A DNA stretch of 64,000 bases from Liolophura sinensis (lineage: Eukaryota > Mollusca > Polyplacophora > Chitonida > Chitonidae): NCBI RefSeq assembly GCF_032854445.1, contig NC_088300.1, forward strand, positions 2,914,001 through 2,978,000. Direction: 5' to 3'. The translations under genes were made by a program, and so were the position numbers. A model generated the notes under the pieces. That model ran no database searches, was not told where the DNA came from, and worked only from the letters and a program-made list of their open reading frames with translations. The number at the start of each line of letters is the position of its first letter. Positions within the stretch are counted from its first letter, which is position 1. Below, in pieces: positions 48,068 through 60,297 of this stretch.

Positions 48068-51000
48068 ATGCAGGACTTACATGTACCATCACCTGCAGCT
48101 GAGCCGAGAGACAAGAAACCAAAACCTGTCGTCTCTTACGGCCAGTCAAAACTAATCAAAGCTCTGTTTTTCTCATCCTCAGAATACGGAGAAGAAAATA
48201 AAAGCAAGAAAGGTCAAATGACAAGGTCTATGGAGATGTGTGGTGGCGCGCCAGTGATGCGGGGCCAGTCCCGCTACCAGAATGGTGGGTCAGGGCTTAA
48301 GCAGTCCCGTCTGGAGCTGTTACAGGCAGATTACCAGAAGAAACTAATGAAAGAGAAAGAAGAAAAGATGCTACATATGTATGAAGATGCTCAACAAAGG
48401 GCACTCAACAGAGTTTCCCGACCAGAAAATGGCACTCTCAACCGTGGGGGATCTGTGCGAGAGTTTTTTAAAGAACGCCGTGCCCTTGAGGCTCATGGTA
48501 AAGGTGGAGTGCCCCCAATACAACAGCACTACAGCCAGTATCAGAAATCTCCAAATGGTAGCGCCAAGACGTACCATAGCAGTATGTCCTACAGCAGTAC
48601 CACATCACATAAGAGCAGTGTGTCATATAATAGTGGTTATGGAAACAGCCACTCTGGCCCTCAGGAATACAGAAATAGTGCGGGTAGAGATCGTGCCAAT
48701 CCTCTTGCTCCTATTGAGCCTAAGAATGGTGCTGCAAGTCCACAGAGTGAGCGTGCCAGGGGCAGAGCTCCAGTGCCTCCCATTCAGCAGAAACCAAGGC
48801 TCTACCAGAGGAAACTGTCTGAAGGGAAACAAGATGTGGACAGGAATGGCAACCGGATTTACCAAGGACAGGTGTACCAGGAACAGGGTAACACAGGGTA
48901 TCCTGGCACTTCTCCTTCACCTCACCGTAAGGCAGCTGGACCCAGACCCCCGTTAAGGTGGGACAACCACCAGAGTAAGAGGGCAGGGCAGGAGAGCTCA
49001 CAGAAACTGACAGACTTCCAGAAATGGCAGCTAGAGCAGAACAAAGCCAGGGAAGAGCGTCTTCAGCGCCAAAAGCTCACACAGCAGTCCAATTCCAGGG
49101 CCAGTGAAGGGTCGGAGAAAGACGAGCAGGATTCGGGGATTGATGTGAATGAGGAGCTTCGACGGAGAAAAGAAGAGCTGGAGGCCAGGCTTTATGCTGA
49201 GCAAGCTGAACTTCAGAGGATACAGACTCAGAGACAGCAGAAAGACGAGAAGGTGAGGTTCACATGTTACTGTCACACCAGATTGTGCCTTGGAGATTTT
49301 CTGATCTTTGGGATAAGTGTCATTAATTTACCTGTATAATGGCAGTGTGATACTGATGACAGGTGACATTACGTCGTACATGTAGATGACAACTGAAACT
49401 GCCTGGTAGATGACTGGTAGATGGTTCTATGATACTGATGACGGTTGACCTGTACATTTCAATCTCCTGGGATCTAGGGAGAGGGGGATACCCATGACCA
49501 TCTGCAGGTTGCTGACAGACCTTTCCACGTACAGCCGGAGAGAAAGCCAACATGACCTGACTGCAATCATAGAAGTGAAATGGGTTTGATTATGATGTTA
49601 AAATAACATAATAACAAAATAATTAAATAGTTTTTTTTATCTTGTACATAATTGGCACTGACATGTACATGTAGTTTTTAATATTCTTTGCTGTGTTTAG
49701 CATGTGATCTTTGTAGATGTAGCTATTTTGTAATTGTAATCCCTGGAATCTCCCTATGTGTAGGAGCATCAAAAAAAGGCTAGACAGGAGCGTGCAGAGC
49801 GCGAAAGACAGAGACGCCTAGAGGAGCAGCGTGAGCGACAGCGGCATGCAGAAGAAGAACGGAGGCGTCTGCAAAAACAGCGACATCAGGATGAGGAGAG
49901 AAGGATGGAGGAGGAGGAAGAGGGGCGCCATGCGTCCCAGGCATCACTGAACTCACGAACACACAGACAGTCAGACAACGAATACAGCACAACCACGAGA
50001 CATGGCCATCCACAGAGGAAAGCCCAGGCCACGACTCACAGGGCTGCACAGCCAGATCGCAGAAGTGAACGACAAAGAAGCCCATCACCTGTTAACAATA
50101 ATGAGGATATGTATGTGCCGGGACCATCCACTGACATTTACGCTGCTGCTGCCAATGACAGTGAGGCATACGGTGAACATGTAGAAATGTCATCTTGCAG
50201 GATTTGTGGACGGTGCTTTGCTAAAGACAGACTTTCCAAGCATCAGAAAGCCTGTAAATCTGTCTCAAAACCAAGGAAAGTGTTTGACCCTGTCAAAATG
50301 AGAACTGAGGGAACAGAGCAGGCAAAGTATGTCAACTCCAAAAAATATCAGCGAAAATCACCCCCGGTAAGACATCTATATATTAAGTGCTTTTTGTGTA
50401 CATCTCAGAACACCTGTAACTGCTTAACTAATAGGGCTGACTATCCACATGTTGCCTGCAACAGAAATCTCCAGTTGTAACAAAATATGACAGAAGCAGT
50501 TACTACTGTCGAAGATCAGGAAAATTTGGTAATCAGTCGTTATAAAGTATCAATGGTACATACATGTAGTCCTGTTTGTCAGAAATTCTGGGTATGGGTT
50601 CACTGTTGGAGACTTGAAATCAGTCATGGGTGAAGAATTTTCGATGTTATATGTGGTCTAATGGGGCCTACAACCTTCTATGACATGGTGAGCAAAATGG
50701 TCTCCCTTAGTCTGCATTGACTTTCAAAGTAGTCTCCCCTTAATCATGATAATACGAGACAAATGCTTCCTGAAAGGGAATGTACATGCAGGTGCACGGA
50801 TGGTATAAAAATGTGCTGTTGCTTTGTAACTCTGGAGGCAGCACTAGCATTACAATATTGGAGGTATCTTGTTTCAAGAATGCACCGTCAATATACATGC
50901 ATGATCAGCATAATCTGAAATCCGTAGAGTTATTAAAGGAGAAGAAAACTTAAATATCAAACAAATACCATTGAAAAGAGTATGTATTTTCTTGCAGGTG

Positions 51001-53149
51001 CATGCCATAAAAAAAAACTCAAATATGTACCTCAAGTTGATAAATTATCAATAAAGTCAGCGCCATTTTGCCTAAGAACTAGTCCTGAAGTCTTCTGTGT
51101 TAGGAAGAGAATTGCCGTGGGAAACTGCCGAAGTGCAGTTTGTACATTTCCGGTAGAACTCTTCCCAGAAGGTAGCGAACAGTACAGTTTGTTTTCTGCT
51201 CGACAATCGGTAATGTTGGACATAGGTTCCGAGTTTACACGAACAAGCGGGCAGTTTTAACCACTCTCATTGGTTGAGAGGCAACACATCCCCGGCATAA
51301 ATTACAGGGTGTTAAAGATGGAGGATGCAATGGACTCAGGCTTTTCAGGCTTTACGTGTATGGCGAGGAAAAATTATGCAGCAGGCACTATCAGATTATA
51401 CACCAGGCACAACCAGATAGAAAAAAATGTGCTCTTTTCAGCCTATAGTGTCATAATTTTGTTTTCTTCTCCTTTAAACTAAATAATGAAATGTAGTGAA
51501 AGCTACATTGTACGCGTGCATACATAAAAACATGTGCACAAAATAACATGGCTGATACCACATCAGTGTTACAGGAGACATATCTGTTTTCATATATTTA
51601 AACCATACATTCGTTTACAGTAAATTCTGGTTTCCCCCCACTATAGTGCTGGCCACCGTCATATAAGTGGCATATGTTTGAATACGACGTAAAAAACCAG
51701 TAAGATAAATACAGTAAATGACCTCAAATTTCACCCATGATTAAGTGACACATTTTGTCTGAATCTGACAGTTCTGCAGAGTTTGGACACATGTAGGTGT
51801 TTCGAAGTTTGTTTGAAAAGTAGGATAATATTCTGCTTTGAATATATATTTTTCGGCACCAAAAGTATTATTTATGTAAATTGTATAGTACGTATGAGAA
51901 TTGTATAGTACGTATGGACCTTTAGACATTCTTAGCTCATGGGCTAAACTGAGGCTGAACTCATAAAATGTGCATGTACGTGCGTGTTCATGTATCGTAT
52001 GTAATGGCCAAGTCACATGATCTGACAAAGCACACACTGGTTTTCTTTGAAGTTAAAGACTGCTTTTGAACCAAGTAAAAGTATCTCTCATGTTATGGAT
52101 AATGGTTCAAAGTTTGGCGTGAGATGACATGTACCTGATAATTAATGATGTTTCACTGGCCAGAGTTCATGGATGGGTGAATACACTGTGAAATGTAGGT
52201 AAATTGAAAATCGACTTTAGATTAGTTGTATTCCCCAGATAGTGTCTAACATGGCACTGGTCTTACGATAGTGTGTGAGCAGCCATTGATTTGTGAGTGG
52301 AGTTGTGGATGACCCCAGCTACAACCTCGTGCAGAGCCTAGGCTTCCCCAATCTGTCAGGATAATAGTTGCCATGTATTGCTCCCAATGATCAGCAGCAG
52401 GGGGGGAAGGTCTGGTTTAAAGAATTTAACAGGCTCAGGTTCCAATATTGGACAGATATCTACAGGTTATTTAACGCTGAATCAGCTTATACTAGACCTC
52501 CAGGATAATCTTACTGCTGCCATAAGAATGGAGCAAGTGTTTCCAGTAATGTCATAAATACCAGAAATATTGGTAAGCAGAGTTGGCAAGTGAATTTGGG
52601 TTGATACATGTGCATAAGTCTAGTAATTAATAATGTGGTTGAAGGAAATTGAACAGAGCCCAGGGGAAACCCACAACCATCTTCAGGTTGTTGCCAGGCC
52701 TTCACATGTGCAGCTGGAGTCATTGTGCTGTGCTAGCACACTAACATGTATACATGTACATATGTACATGTGTATTCCATGCAAGGACTTGTCTGTTGAA
52801 CAGTCTAGTGTTAGCATTTTGAGAGTAGAATGGACAAAAAAATTGTTATTTCATTATTAAATCATGTTCTTTTTTGTTTGTTGTTTTTGTCATTCAGACC
52901 AAGAAGTCCAACTGGAGAGCACAGCATGAGAGCTTCATTCAATCTATCCGCTATGCTAAGAAGATGACTGAATATGAGGCCAGTGGGATGAAGCTGTCAG
53001 ATCTGCCCCCTCCCCCTCCCTCAGACACCTCTGATTATGTCCAGTGCCCCCACTGTAACCGCAGGTTTAACGCTGGTGTTGCTGAACGTCATATCCCAAA
53101 ATGTGTCAATATCAAGGCCAAGCCCCGTCCTCCACCAAAGAGAAGATAA
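48068..53149 (+). CDS. ZC2HC1C: Zinc finger C2HC domain-containing protein 1C, 3 coding exons, 679 aa
   Basis: Member of the ZC2HC1/FAM164 family, molecular function poorly known. Exons 48068-49252, 49764-50366 and 52898-53149 join in phase 0 (395 + 201 + 83 codons, then TAA). Two C2HC fingers are intact: CRICGRCFAKDRLSKHQKAC (C540, C543, H555, C559) and CPHCNRRFNAGVAERHIPKC (C646, C649, H661, C665), each in a separate exon. Between them are the family blocks RKVFDPVKMRTEGTE, SNWRAQHESFIQSIRYAKK and LPPPPPSDTSDYVQC. The N-terminal half is low-complexity (Ser, Tyr, Gln, Pro). Residues about 320-470 form a long Glu/Arg/Gln-rich coiled coil. Human ZC2HC1C is shorter (about 456 aa), so the N-terminal extension is notable. 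Assignment to 1C rather than 1A/1B rests on the long coiled-coil N-terminus and on being next to MLH3. Confidence 0.9.
49484..49563 (-). repeat. SINE fragment in ZC2HC1C intron 1
   Basis: CCATGACCATCTGCAGGTTG, CTGACAGACCTTTCCACGTA and CAGCCGGAGAGAAAGCCAAC match the middle of the SINE family in reverse. Both ends are missing. Confidence 0.65.
50933..51477 (-). mobile_element. TTAA-flanked MITE, copy 2 (545 bp), in ZC2HC1C intron 2
   Basis: The same terminal inverted repeat as copy 1 (AGGAGAAGAAAAC) stands at both ends, with TTAA outside each (50933-50936, 51474-51477). The interior is the reverse complement of 13849-14416 with moderate divergence. TCTATCTGGTTGTGCCTGGT, read on the minus strand, aligns with TATCTGGTGGTGCCTGCTGC of copy 1, followed by a short tandem duplication of that block here. 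No coding capacity is seen. Confidence 0.85.
51630..51712 (+). repeat. SINE 3' end in ZC2HC1C intron 2
   Basis: GGTTTCCCCCCACTATAGTG, CTGGCCACCGTCATATAAGT and GAATACGACGTAAAAAACCA match the 3' block of the family. The tail is short (AAGATAAATA). Confidence 0.65.
52650..52745 (-). repeat. SINE fragment in ZC2HC1C intron 2
   Basis: GGGGAAACCCACAACCATCT, CAGGTTGTTGCCAGGCCTTC and TCATTGTGCTGTGCTAGCAC preserve the middle and head edges in reverse orientation, with the B-box region deleted. Confidence 0.6.
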
Positions 53150-54104
53150 TTTTAAGAGGCTACGTTGAATTCACCAATACGTTCTGTCATGTGTTTCCTC
53201 AGCTAACCCTTAAGCCATTAATTAGTGCATTATTATTACAGATGTGTATTAGCATGAACATGTATGCCCTGTGCCTGATTTCTCCCTGAATCTTCAGATG
53301 CAGTCCTGCTGAATGCATTGATGTCATTCTGTTTGTACATATACAGATCTGTATTTATAATATGTCTGTAAAGAAAGGACACTTTTCTCAGAATATAGTA
53401 CTACTAACCATATACCAAAGTACAAATGTAGCCACTTGGACAGCATATTAAAGTGAAGACTATGACCCGGAACAGTACCAAAGGCTTGAAGCAGGAAGGT
53501 TATCCAGTATGATATCTACAATGTATATGCTCACTGTGGCAGGTGTGCTTGTGAATCATTTTCAAATCCCACACTGGTACACGTGCAGGTACTGTGTGTA
53601 CATGTAACTGAAAGCAGCTACTATGTCCACTACGGTATTGCAGCAATAACATAGCTTTGTGTACATATAATAACACTCCATGTAGAACTGTTGAGACGAC
53701 ATGTAGGTTAGAAAAACTGAAGTGTAAGTAGTTGAGTGAAGTGTGTGGTATCCTGCTGAGGTACATGGCAGGGAACTGATGTCTACAGGTGGCTGACTGG
53801 ATACACAGTTGTACATGCTGGGAAACTGTCAATGTTCTGCTGCTGAACCATTCATCATCATGGGACTTTTTGTATGTTCAAGTGTGTTTATGCAGTTTAA
53901 TGCTTGTTCTCTGTAAATCTACTTGATTGAACACGGACCGGCATTAGGATATATTATGGTGTATTTGTAGCCCACAAGTATCTAGTTTTACAGAGTTATG
54001 CCCGACTGTGTGTATGGTGATGTTGATCATGAAAGAACCTGGCTATTCAGATCTGATGAAAAAATAGTTGTCTCCTACAAACTTCCTGTGAGATTGATTG
54101 TCAT
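53150..54104. other. ZC2HC1C 3' flank / 3' UTR
   Basis: No exon seen. ATTAAA at 53447-53452 is a possible polyadenylation signal about 300 bp after the stop; evidence is weak. Confidence 0.3.
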
Positions 54105-54381
54105 ATGTTTAGGTTGCTCATGTATATGCTGTAGCTATATGTCTGGTGCAGGCCAGCAACAAAAGTGTAGACAATATGTTTAGGTTGCTCATGTATATGC
54201 TGTAGCTATATGTCTGGTGCAGGCCAGCAACAAAAGTGTAGACAATATGTTTAGGTTGCTCATGTATATGCTGTAGCTATATGTCTGGTGCAGGCCAGCA
54301 ACAAAAGTGTAGACAATATGTTTAGGTTGCTCATGTATATGCTGTAGCTATATGTCTGGTGCAGGCCAGCAACAAAAGTGT
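54105..54381. repeat. Near-perfect tandem repeat, 71-bp unit, 3.9 copies
   Basis: TTTAGGTTGCTCATGTATAT begins at 54108, 54179, 54250 and 54321. I see no differences between units, so the amplification is recent or actively homogenised, or the copy number is an assembly choice. Confidence 0.92.
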
Positions 54382-55717
54382 ACATTTTTTACTTCATGTA
54401 AAAACTCAGAATTTTTCTCATGATGGATTTGCTCTTTAGAATATTATTGTCTCTTTGTAAAAATGCACTAAGCACTTGTGCAAAAAGAAGTTAATGGTTT
54501 TCTTATTACACATAGCTGTATGTAGTAATAGTTTATAGTGAGATGATGCTAACATGATGAGCAGGTGCTCACTTCATCAGGGTTAATTGTGCTTGATGGC
54601 TAAACTATTGAGGATTGCTCAGAAATGTCACTACTGCCAGTGTTAGGCAGAACTTAGGATTCACCGTGCACATGTGTATCTGAGGGGGTAAAACCTGGCC
54701 CATTTAGGTGGAGTTGGGATGTCCTCCTTGACTTGTGGAATGGTTAATGAATCTGATGCACCTGGCATTGTCAACTCCTGTCACTGACTCAGACAGCAGA
54801 CTCCACAATAAGGGGCTCATTTTTACTCTGTTCCTGTTTTCACTCACCCAACAAAAACAAAATAACCTTGGACATGCATTTAATACTTAGCAAAATGGGA
54901 TGTACCAATTGAAGCCTCCTAGAGATGAAGTAAATGCTGGCTGCTGATGTTGATTTTGATAACACAGCTGATAAGTGGTTTGCATGGACTTGGCACTCCC
55001 TCATCTAGATACTTGTGTATAAGATGTATTGTCACCCATAACTAAATATTAAATGTGTAACTACTACAACTCTTCAGTCGTTTTTAATTCTCCAAATTAG
55101 TTTCTCATAACCAGTGTAAAACCATGCTCTAAATTATGCATGATTAATAACTTTTCTTAATGCCGAAGAATTGAAGGTGTGACTATATAGGATGCTAAAG
55201 TTACTATTATAGCAGCCTAAATTGTGGTCTTACCCCATTTTTGGTATTGGAGAATTTGATGTTAAATCCTGGTAAACCAGGATGCTAACCAGTTCTGTCC
55301 TGGTAAATATTGGTGAGCATTGTTTGCAACCAGTCCCTGTTCCTGCATTTCACCTCAGCATAGCACCCTTATTTCATCTTCAGCACTCATATTTGTAAGG
55401 ACCTTAAACACTGACATAATCAAACAACGAATTGGTCTCTTTATTTTACACCAAATGAGTTTGGGTAATGTTTGTTGTGAAGACATTTCTTGTTGACCAG
55501 AAAAAAGAATTGTGTAGCATAAAGGCAAAAAAACATATCAGCTTTATTTTTGTTTTAAATTTTTGTTTCACTGATGTTTTATATGACCACTTTACCATTA
55601 ACCATTTGGTATGACATTGGAAGTGAAGTGTAGATATTAGGCCTACCTCTATATATGTATGAAGAAGTTTTAATCTATTTTTTTCTTTTTCTTTTTCTTT
55701 GTAAGAAAGACTATGTA
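54382..55717. other. Intergenic, nothing recognised
   Basis: No exon, RNA gene or repeat I can support. The strand bias toward T/A around 55560-55700 gives small chance open frames only. Confidence 0.4.
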
Positions 55718-57136
55718 TGCTATTCAAATCCGTCCTTAAAGTTTTCTGTGATATACATACAGAACGTGTTTACACTTGTCCACATTTGAAAAGTGCTTAA
55801 CAGATTCTATTACTCGCTAAAATACTGGCCACTGGTATAAAATTTTCTTGACTGTAATCACATTATTCAGAATACAGAATTTACACCATACACCCTCTCC
55901 ACAGTCCACACTCTGTACACCCTTTACACTATACACACTCTCCACAGTCCACACTCTGTACACCCTTTACACTATACACCCTCCACAGTCCACACTCTGT
56001 ACACCCTTTACACTATACACCCTCTCCACAGTCCACACTCTGTACACCCTTTACACTATACACCCTCTCCACAGTCCACACTCTGTACAACCTTACACTA
56101 TACACCCTCTCCACAGTCCACACTCTGTACACTCTTTACACTATACACCCTCTCCACAGTCCACACTCTGTACACCCTTTACACTATACACCCTCTCCAC
56201 AGTCCACACTCTGTACACCCTTTACACTATACACCCTCTCCACAGTCCACACTCTGTACACCCTTTACACTATACACCCTCTCCACAGTCCACACTCTGT
56301 ACGCCCTTTTCACCACACACCCTCCACACTTTGCATTTTATCATAATACAACTGGCTTTGCACTGGACACCCTTTTCACTGGACACCCCTTCAACCCAAT
56401 ACACCCCTTTACACTATACACCCTCTCCACAGTCCACACGCTGTACGCCCTTTACACCAAACACCCTCCACACTTTGCATTTTATCATAATACAACTGGC
56501 TTTGCACTGGACACCCTTTTCACTGGACACCCCTTCTACCTCTACTCTGTACTCACTTTGCACTGTCAACACTGTATGGTACACCCTCTACACAGTGCAC
56601 TTTTTGCACTGTACACCCCTTCTACCTTACGCTCTTTCTGCATTGCCCACACTCTGCACAGTAGCCTACACCCGGTACACTGTACACCCTCTGACCTTGT
56701 ACAGTACACTCTTTACACTATACACCCTCTCCACGGTCCACACTCTGTACACCCTTTACACCACACACCCTCCACACTTTGCACTGTGCACTCTGAAATA
56801 TCTTTATTCCAATAACAAAGAAAAGAAAAGAAATGTAAAATACAGTTCCACATTGCACCTGCTCAAGCTCTGCTTTTGTGTATGTCTGGGAAGGTGTAGG
56901 TATATGTTTTGTTAGGTCTTCTGGTTGTGCATATCTATCCACATTGTAATAAGACAGGCATACAGTATGTGCATTGCCACCTACGTACTGTATGCTATTC
57001 AAGTCCGTCCTTAAAGTTTTCTGTGATATACATACAGAACGTGTTTATACTTGTCCACATTTGAAAAGTGCTTAACAGATTCTATTCCTTGTTAAAATAC
57101 TGGCCACTGGTATAAAATTTTCTTGACCGTAATCAT
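55718..57136. repeat. Direct repeats of ~145 bp flanking a minisatellite-bearing element
   Basis: 55718-55862 and 56990-57136 are about 95% alike (both carry TCCGTCCTTAAAGTTTTCTG and ATACTGGCCACTGGTATAAA). Between them lie a 43-bp minisatellite (about 55885-56300), a CACCCT-rich degenerate stretch to about 56790, and a unique 200-bp tail with CTTTATTCCAATAACAAAGA. The tail and part of the CACCCT-rich stretch occur again at 58829-59336. The layout looks like a mobile or segmentally duplicated unit; no transposase is seen. Confidence 0.75.
55885..56300. repeat. Minisatellite, 43-bp unit, about 10 copies
   Basis: CTCTCCACAGTCCACACTCT then GTACACCCTTTACACTATAC recurs, with some units 2-3 bp shorter. 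The strand has almost no G, and the resulting long frame (TVHTLYTLYTIHP repeats) is translated repeat. Confidence 0.9.
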
Positions 57137-58828
57137 CCTAGATGTTTTCATGGTGTAATGTGTCAGATTACTATTGTGGTAGATAGACTAATGTACCTAC
57201 ATGTCTACACATGTAGTCAAGGAGGCCGTTTAGTGCTGATTAGTGACAGATAAAAGAGCATGATAGCCTACATGCGTGGGGGACTGACATTTTAGAACAA
57301 GATGTGTCCATGTAGAAGTTACATGTCCATATGGTATGTTTTGAATTTCTGTGCTGATTAACTGAGTTCAAATCTTCTCTGTATTCTGGAAATAGATGAT
57401 TTACCATTTACCAAGAGATTTTCAGCATACACTCACAGTGTACACAGTCTATGGACAACTACCAAGTACCCTCTGACCCTGCACATAATCAGAATGATGT
57501 ATGTAATATTACATATTAAACACAAATCAGTCTGTGATAATCAAAATGGTAAATTTGCATTTTATTTATTATTTGTTTTATTTATGTATGAATATTTACA
57601 TATGAATTTTTATGTAATTTTTCGGATAATTAATATTGACTGATCCCGTCTGTGATAATTATTTAGTAAAGCTTTCTAAACATACCTCCTTGCTAGTATA
57701 TCCGTTTTGTGTGTCGTACAATAAAGATCAAAACTTAGTCATAATTGTATACCAGTTTTGTTTGTTTGTGCAAGAAGAAATCATGTTTTCAAGATTATGT
57801 GAAAAAAATTTTGGCAGATTTATTGCTTGAGGCTTGTGTAGAAGGCATACTTGCATCCACTCCCTCGTGGTTAAGTGCCCTGTAGCAGATTTCATTTCCT
57901 CCCTTGATGCCCTTCTGCAGCTTCCATGTTAGTGTGGTTAGATGGCCAATACTGATCCTGGGTAAAGAAGATCAATTTTCGTACCTGTGCACTTCATAAG
58001 TTGTTAACTGTAGATTACTTTACCTTTATGATGGTGCATGTCTACCTATCAAAGTCCTGCAGGGCTGCGTTCTGATTTAGGTATTTTATTAGTGTTTAGC
58101 ACCATACTTAATAACCCTTCACTTACAGGCATAGGTTTATATATCTAGATTCATTGAATCAGATTACCTGGAATATACTATCGTCCTTTGCCACACACCT
58201 GGCCAATCTTCTGATTGGATTTGAGCCAGTGACCTCATTGTTCTGGGGCAAATTAGCTGAAAGAACAATGCGTGAGTGGGATAAGCCAGCATTGTTTCTG
58301 GAACTGATCAAAAAATCACCTGGAGCCAGATTTTATCTGACAATAGATTTCAATGGAAAAAGAAAAGAGGAACAAAGAAGTTATGTTATCTGGTGTCTGT
58401 TGTTTACATAGTACCATTGTTTTCTGGCTGTCCTAGAAATATTTGGACCTTGACACAAACAATTAAGTTAACATGGCTTATTCAAAACCAACCATACAAC
58501 AGTATTTGTGGGAAAACGGTAATGTGGAGAGCCACACCACGAAATAACAATAACCCAAACAGATATGTGTTTGCGTGTTGTTTTTGATTTGATTTAGCAG
58601 GTGGCAAGACTTATTGGTTATTTGTAAACTTATTCAAGCAACGCAGTTATAAACAATAAAAAAAAATGATCAGAGATAAAATGAAAAGGTATTGACAAAG
58701 CCTCTGACAATGCATTTGCGCAAATGCATTCATAGTTATGAATAAATGAGCATCAAAAACAGGATGGTGCTGAATGAATTTTGGTCTCAGAAATATTAGC
58801 TGTGATAAAGTAAAAGCCTGTATTAGAT
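57137..58828. other. Intergenic, no supported gene
   Basis: A B-box-like GGATTTGAGCCAGTGACC at about 58216 may mark an old tRNA-derived repeat. Nothing else was recognised. Confidence 0.35.
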
Positions 58829-59336
58829 ATTTTATCATAATAGAACTCGCTTTGCACTGGACACCCTTTTCACTGGGCACCCCTTCTACCTCTACTCTGT
58901 ACTCACTTTGCACTGTCAACACTGTATGGTACACCCTCTACACAGTGGACTCTTTGCACTGTACACCCCTTCTACCTTACACTCTTACTGCATTGTCCAC
59001 ACTCTGCACAGTAGCCTAAACCCGGTACACTGTACACCCTCTGACCTTGTACGGTACACTCTTTACACTATACACCCTCTCCACGGTCCACACTCTGTAC
59101 ACCCTTTACACCACACACCCTCCACACTTTGCACTGTGCACTCTGAAATATCTTTATTCCAATAACAAAGAAAAGAAAAGAAATGTAAAATACAGTTCCA
59201 CATTGCACCTGCTCAAGCTCTGCTTTTGTGTATGTCTGGGAAGGTGTAGGTATATGTTTTGTTAGGTCTTCTGGTTGTGCATATCTATCTACATTGTAAT
59301 AAGATAGGCATACAGTATGTGCATCGCCACCTACGT
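58829..59336 (+). repeat. Second copy of the 56338-56990 segment (~500 bp)
   Basis: From TTTTATCATAATA through ACACTGTATGGTACACCCTC, CTCTGAAATATCTTTATTCC and GGTCTTCTGGTTGTGCATAT to CGCCACCTACGTA, it matches the earlier segment with only scattered differences. It lacks the ~70-bp internal block of copy 1 at about 56390-56460 and the flanking 145-bp repeat. Confidence 0.88.
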
Positions 59337-59980
59337 AATGACGTGGGAAAACGTCATTGCTGATTTCACGACAGACCGTACATAATGTTCGACACACGCT
59401 CAACCACATGGACTTGAAGCCCTTCATGCATCTAGGGCCTGTAGGCCATTAATTCGACCAAGCGTCCTGTCCACTCCTGTCTCACAGCAATAAACTGCCG
59501 AACTTGTTTATAATATGTGATTTTTTTCGTTTTAATCATTTGCAAAACTGACATTAAGTCACGCAACTAGTGTTAACAACCTACTGAGTCCTATTTATGT
59601 TAACAAGTAAGAAATGTATATGCACCCCCATACTGCCGTTGACACAAATTATAGTCGGTGTTAATGACGTGACCTATGTTGACACAATGATAGGAAAGCT
59701 TCGGGTTTGGCGTGGACATCAGGTAGGGCTTTCAATAGGTCAGTGGATGTCATAAGCCTCGAGGCCGTCAGGTCTGTATTAGAAATTTTGCCATTTATGG
59801 AATGCTTTTATTGTTCTTTGATTTCCTTGAATTTCTTGTCAAAAACATCAACCTGAAATGAATATTTATCAACTCTGATCTTTGCAAGAGGCAAATTGAC
59901 CTATGGGATTGGGAGTTACTCTTTTGTTGTATATAGACCGCAGTGTAAAAAAAGGTTCTGTGTATAATGGTCGGGTGCAG
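59337..59980. other. Intergenic, nothing recognised
   Basis: No exon, RNA gene or repeat I can support. Confidence 0.4.
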
Positions 59981-59983
59981 ATA

Positions 59984-60078
59984 TATCACGCCCAGTGCAG
60001 ATATATCACACCTAGTGCAGATATATCACGCCCAGTGCAGATATATCACACCCAGTGCAGATATATGACGCCCAGTGC
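59984..60078. repeat. Short tandem repeat, 20-bp unit, 5 copies
   Basis: GCAGATATATCACGCCCAGT recurs five times with CACGCCC/CACACC(C/T) alternation. Confidence 0.85.
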
Positions 60079-60297
60079 CATTTGTTAGAACGCACATTTC
60101 ATTTATTCAATGGATGTTTATTCAGTAGTGGTAACTGGAATGATCCCTCAAAACCTGACAGTCTGAATTTCCTAATTAAACTTTGCAAGTACAGGTAGCA
60201 CAACCTAAACGTAGGCGTACATATAAGAGATATTTGAAATTAACAAAAACTTTTCCACCCTCATACATTGATTCACAATTTTTTTCTGACACCTCTC

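Noticed and set aside
55848-56915. A 355-codon open frame
   Set aside because: It is the translation of a G-poor 43-bp minisatellite and CACCCT-rich sequence (TLYTLYTIHP repeats), not a protein.
58154-58411. 85-codon plus-strand open frame
   Set aside because: It covers a tRNA B-box-like repeat segment and has no family resemblance.
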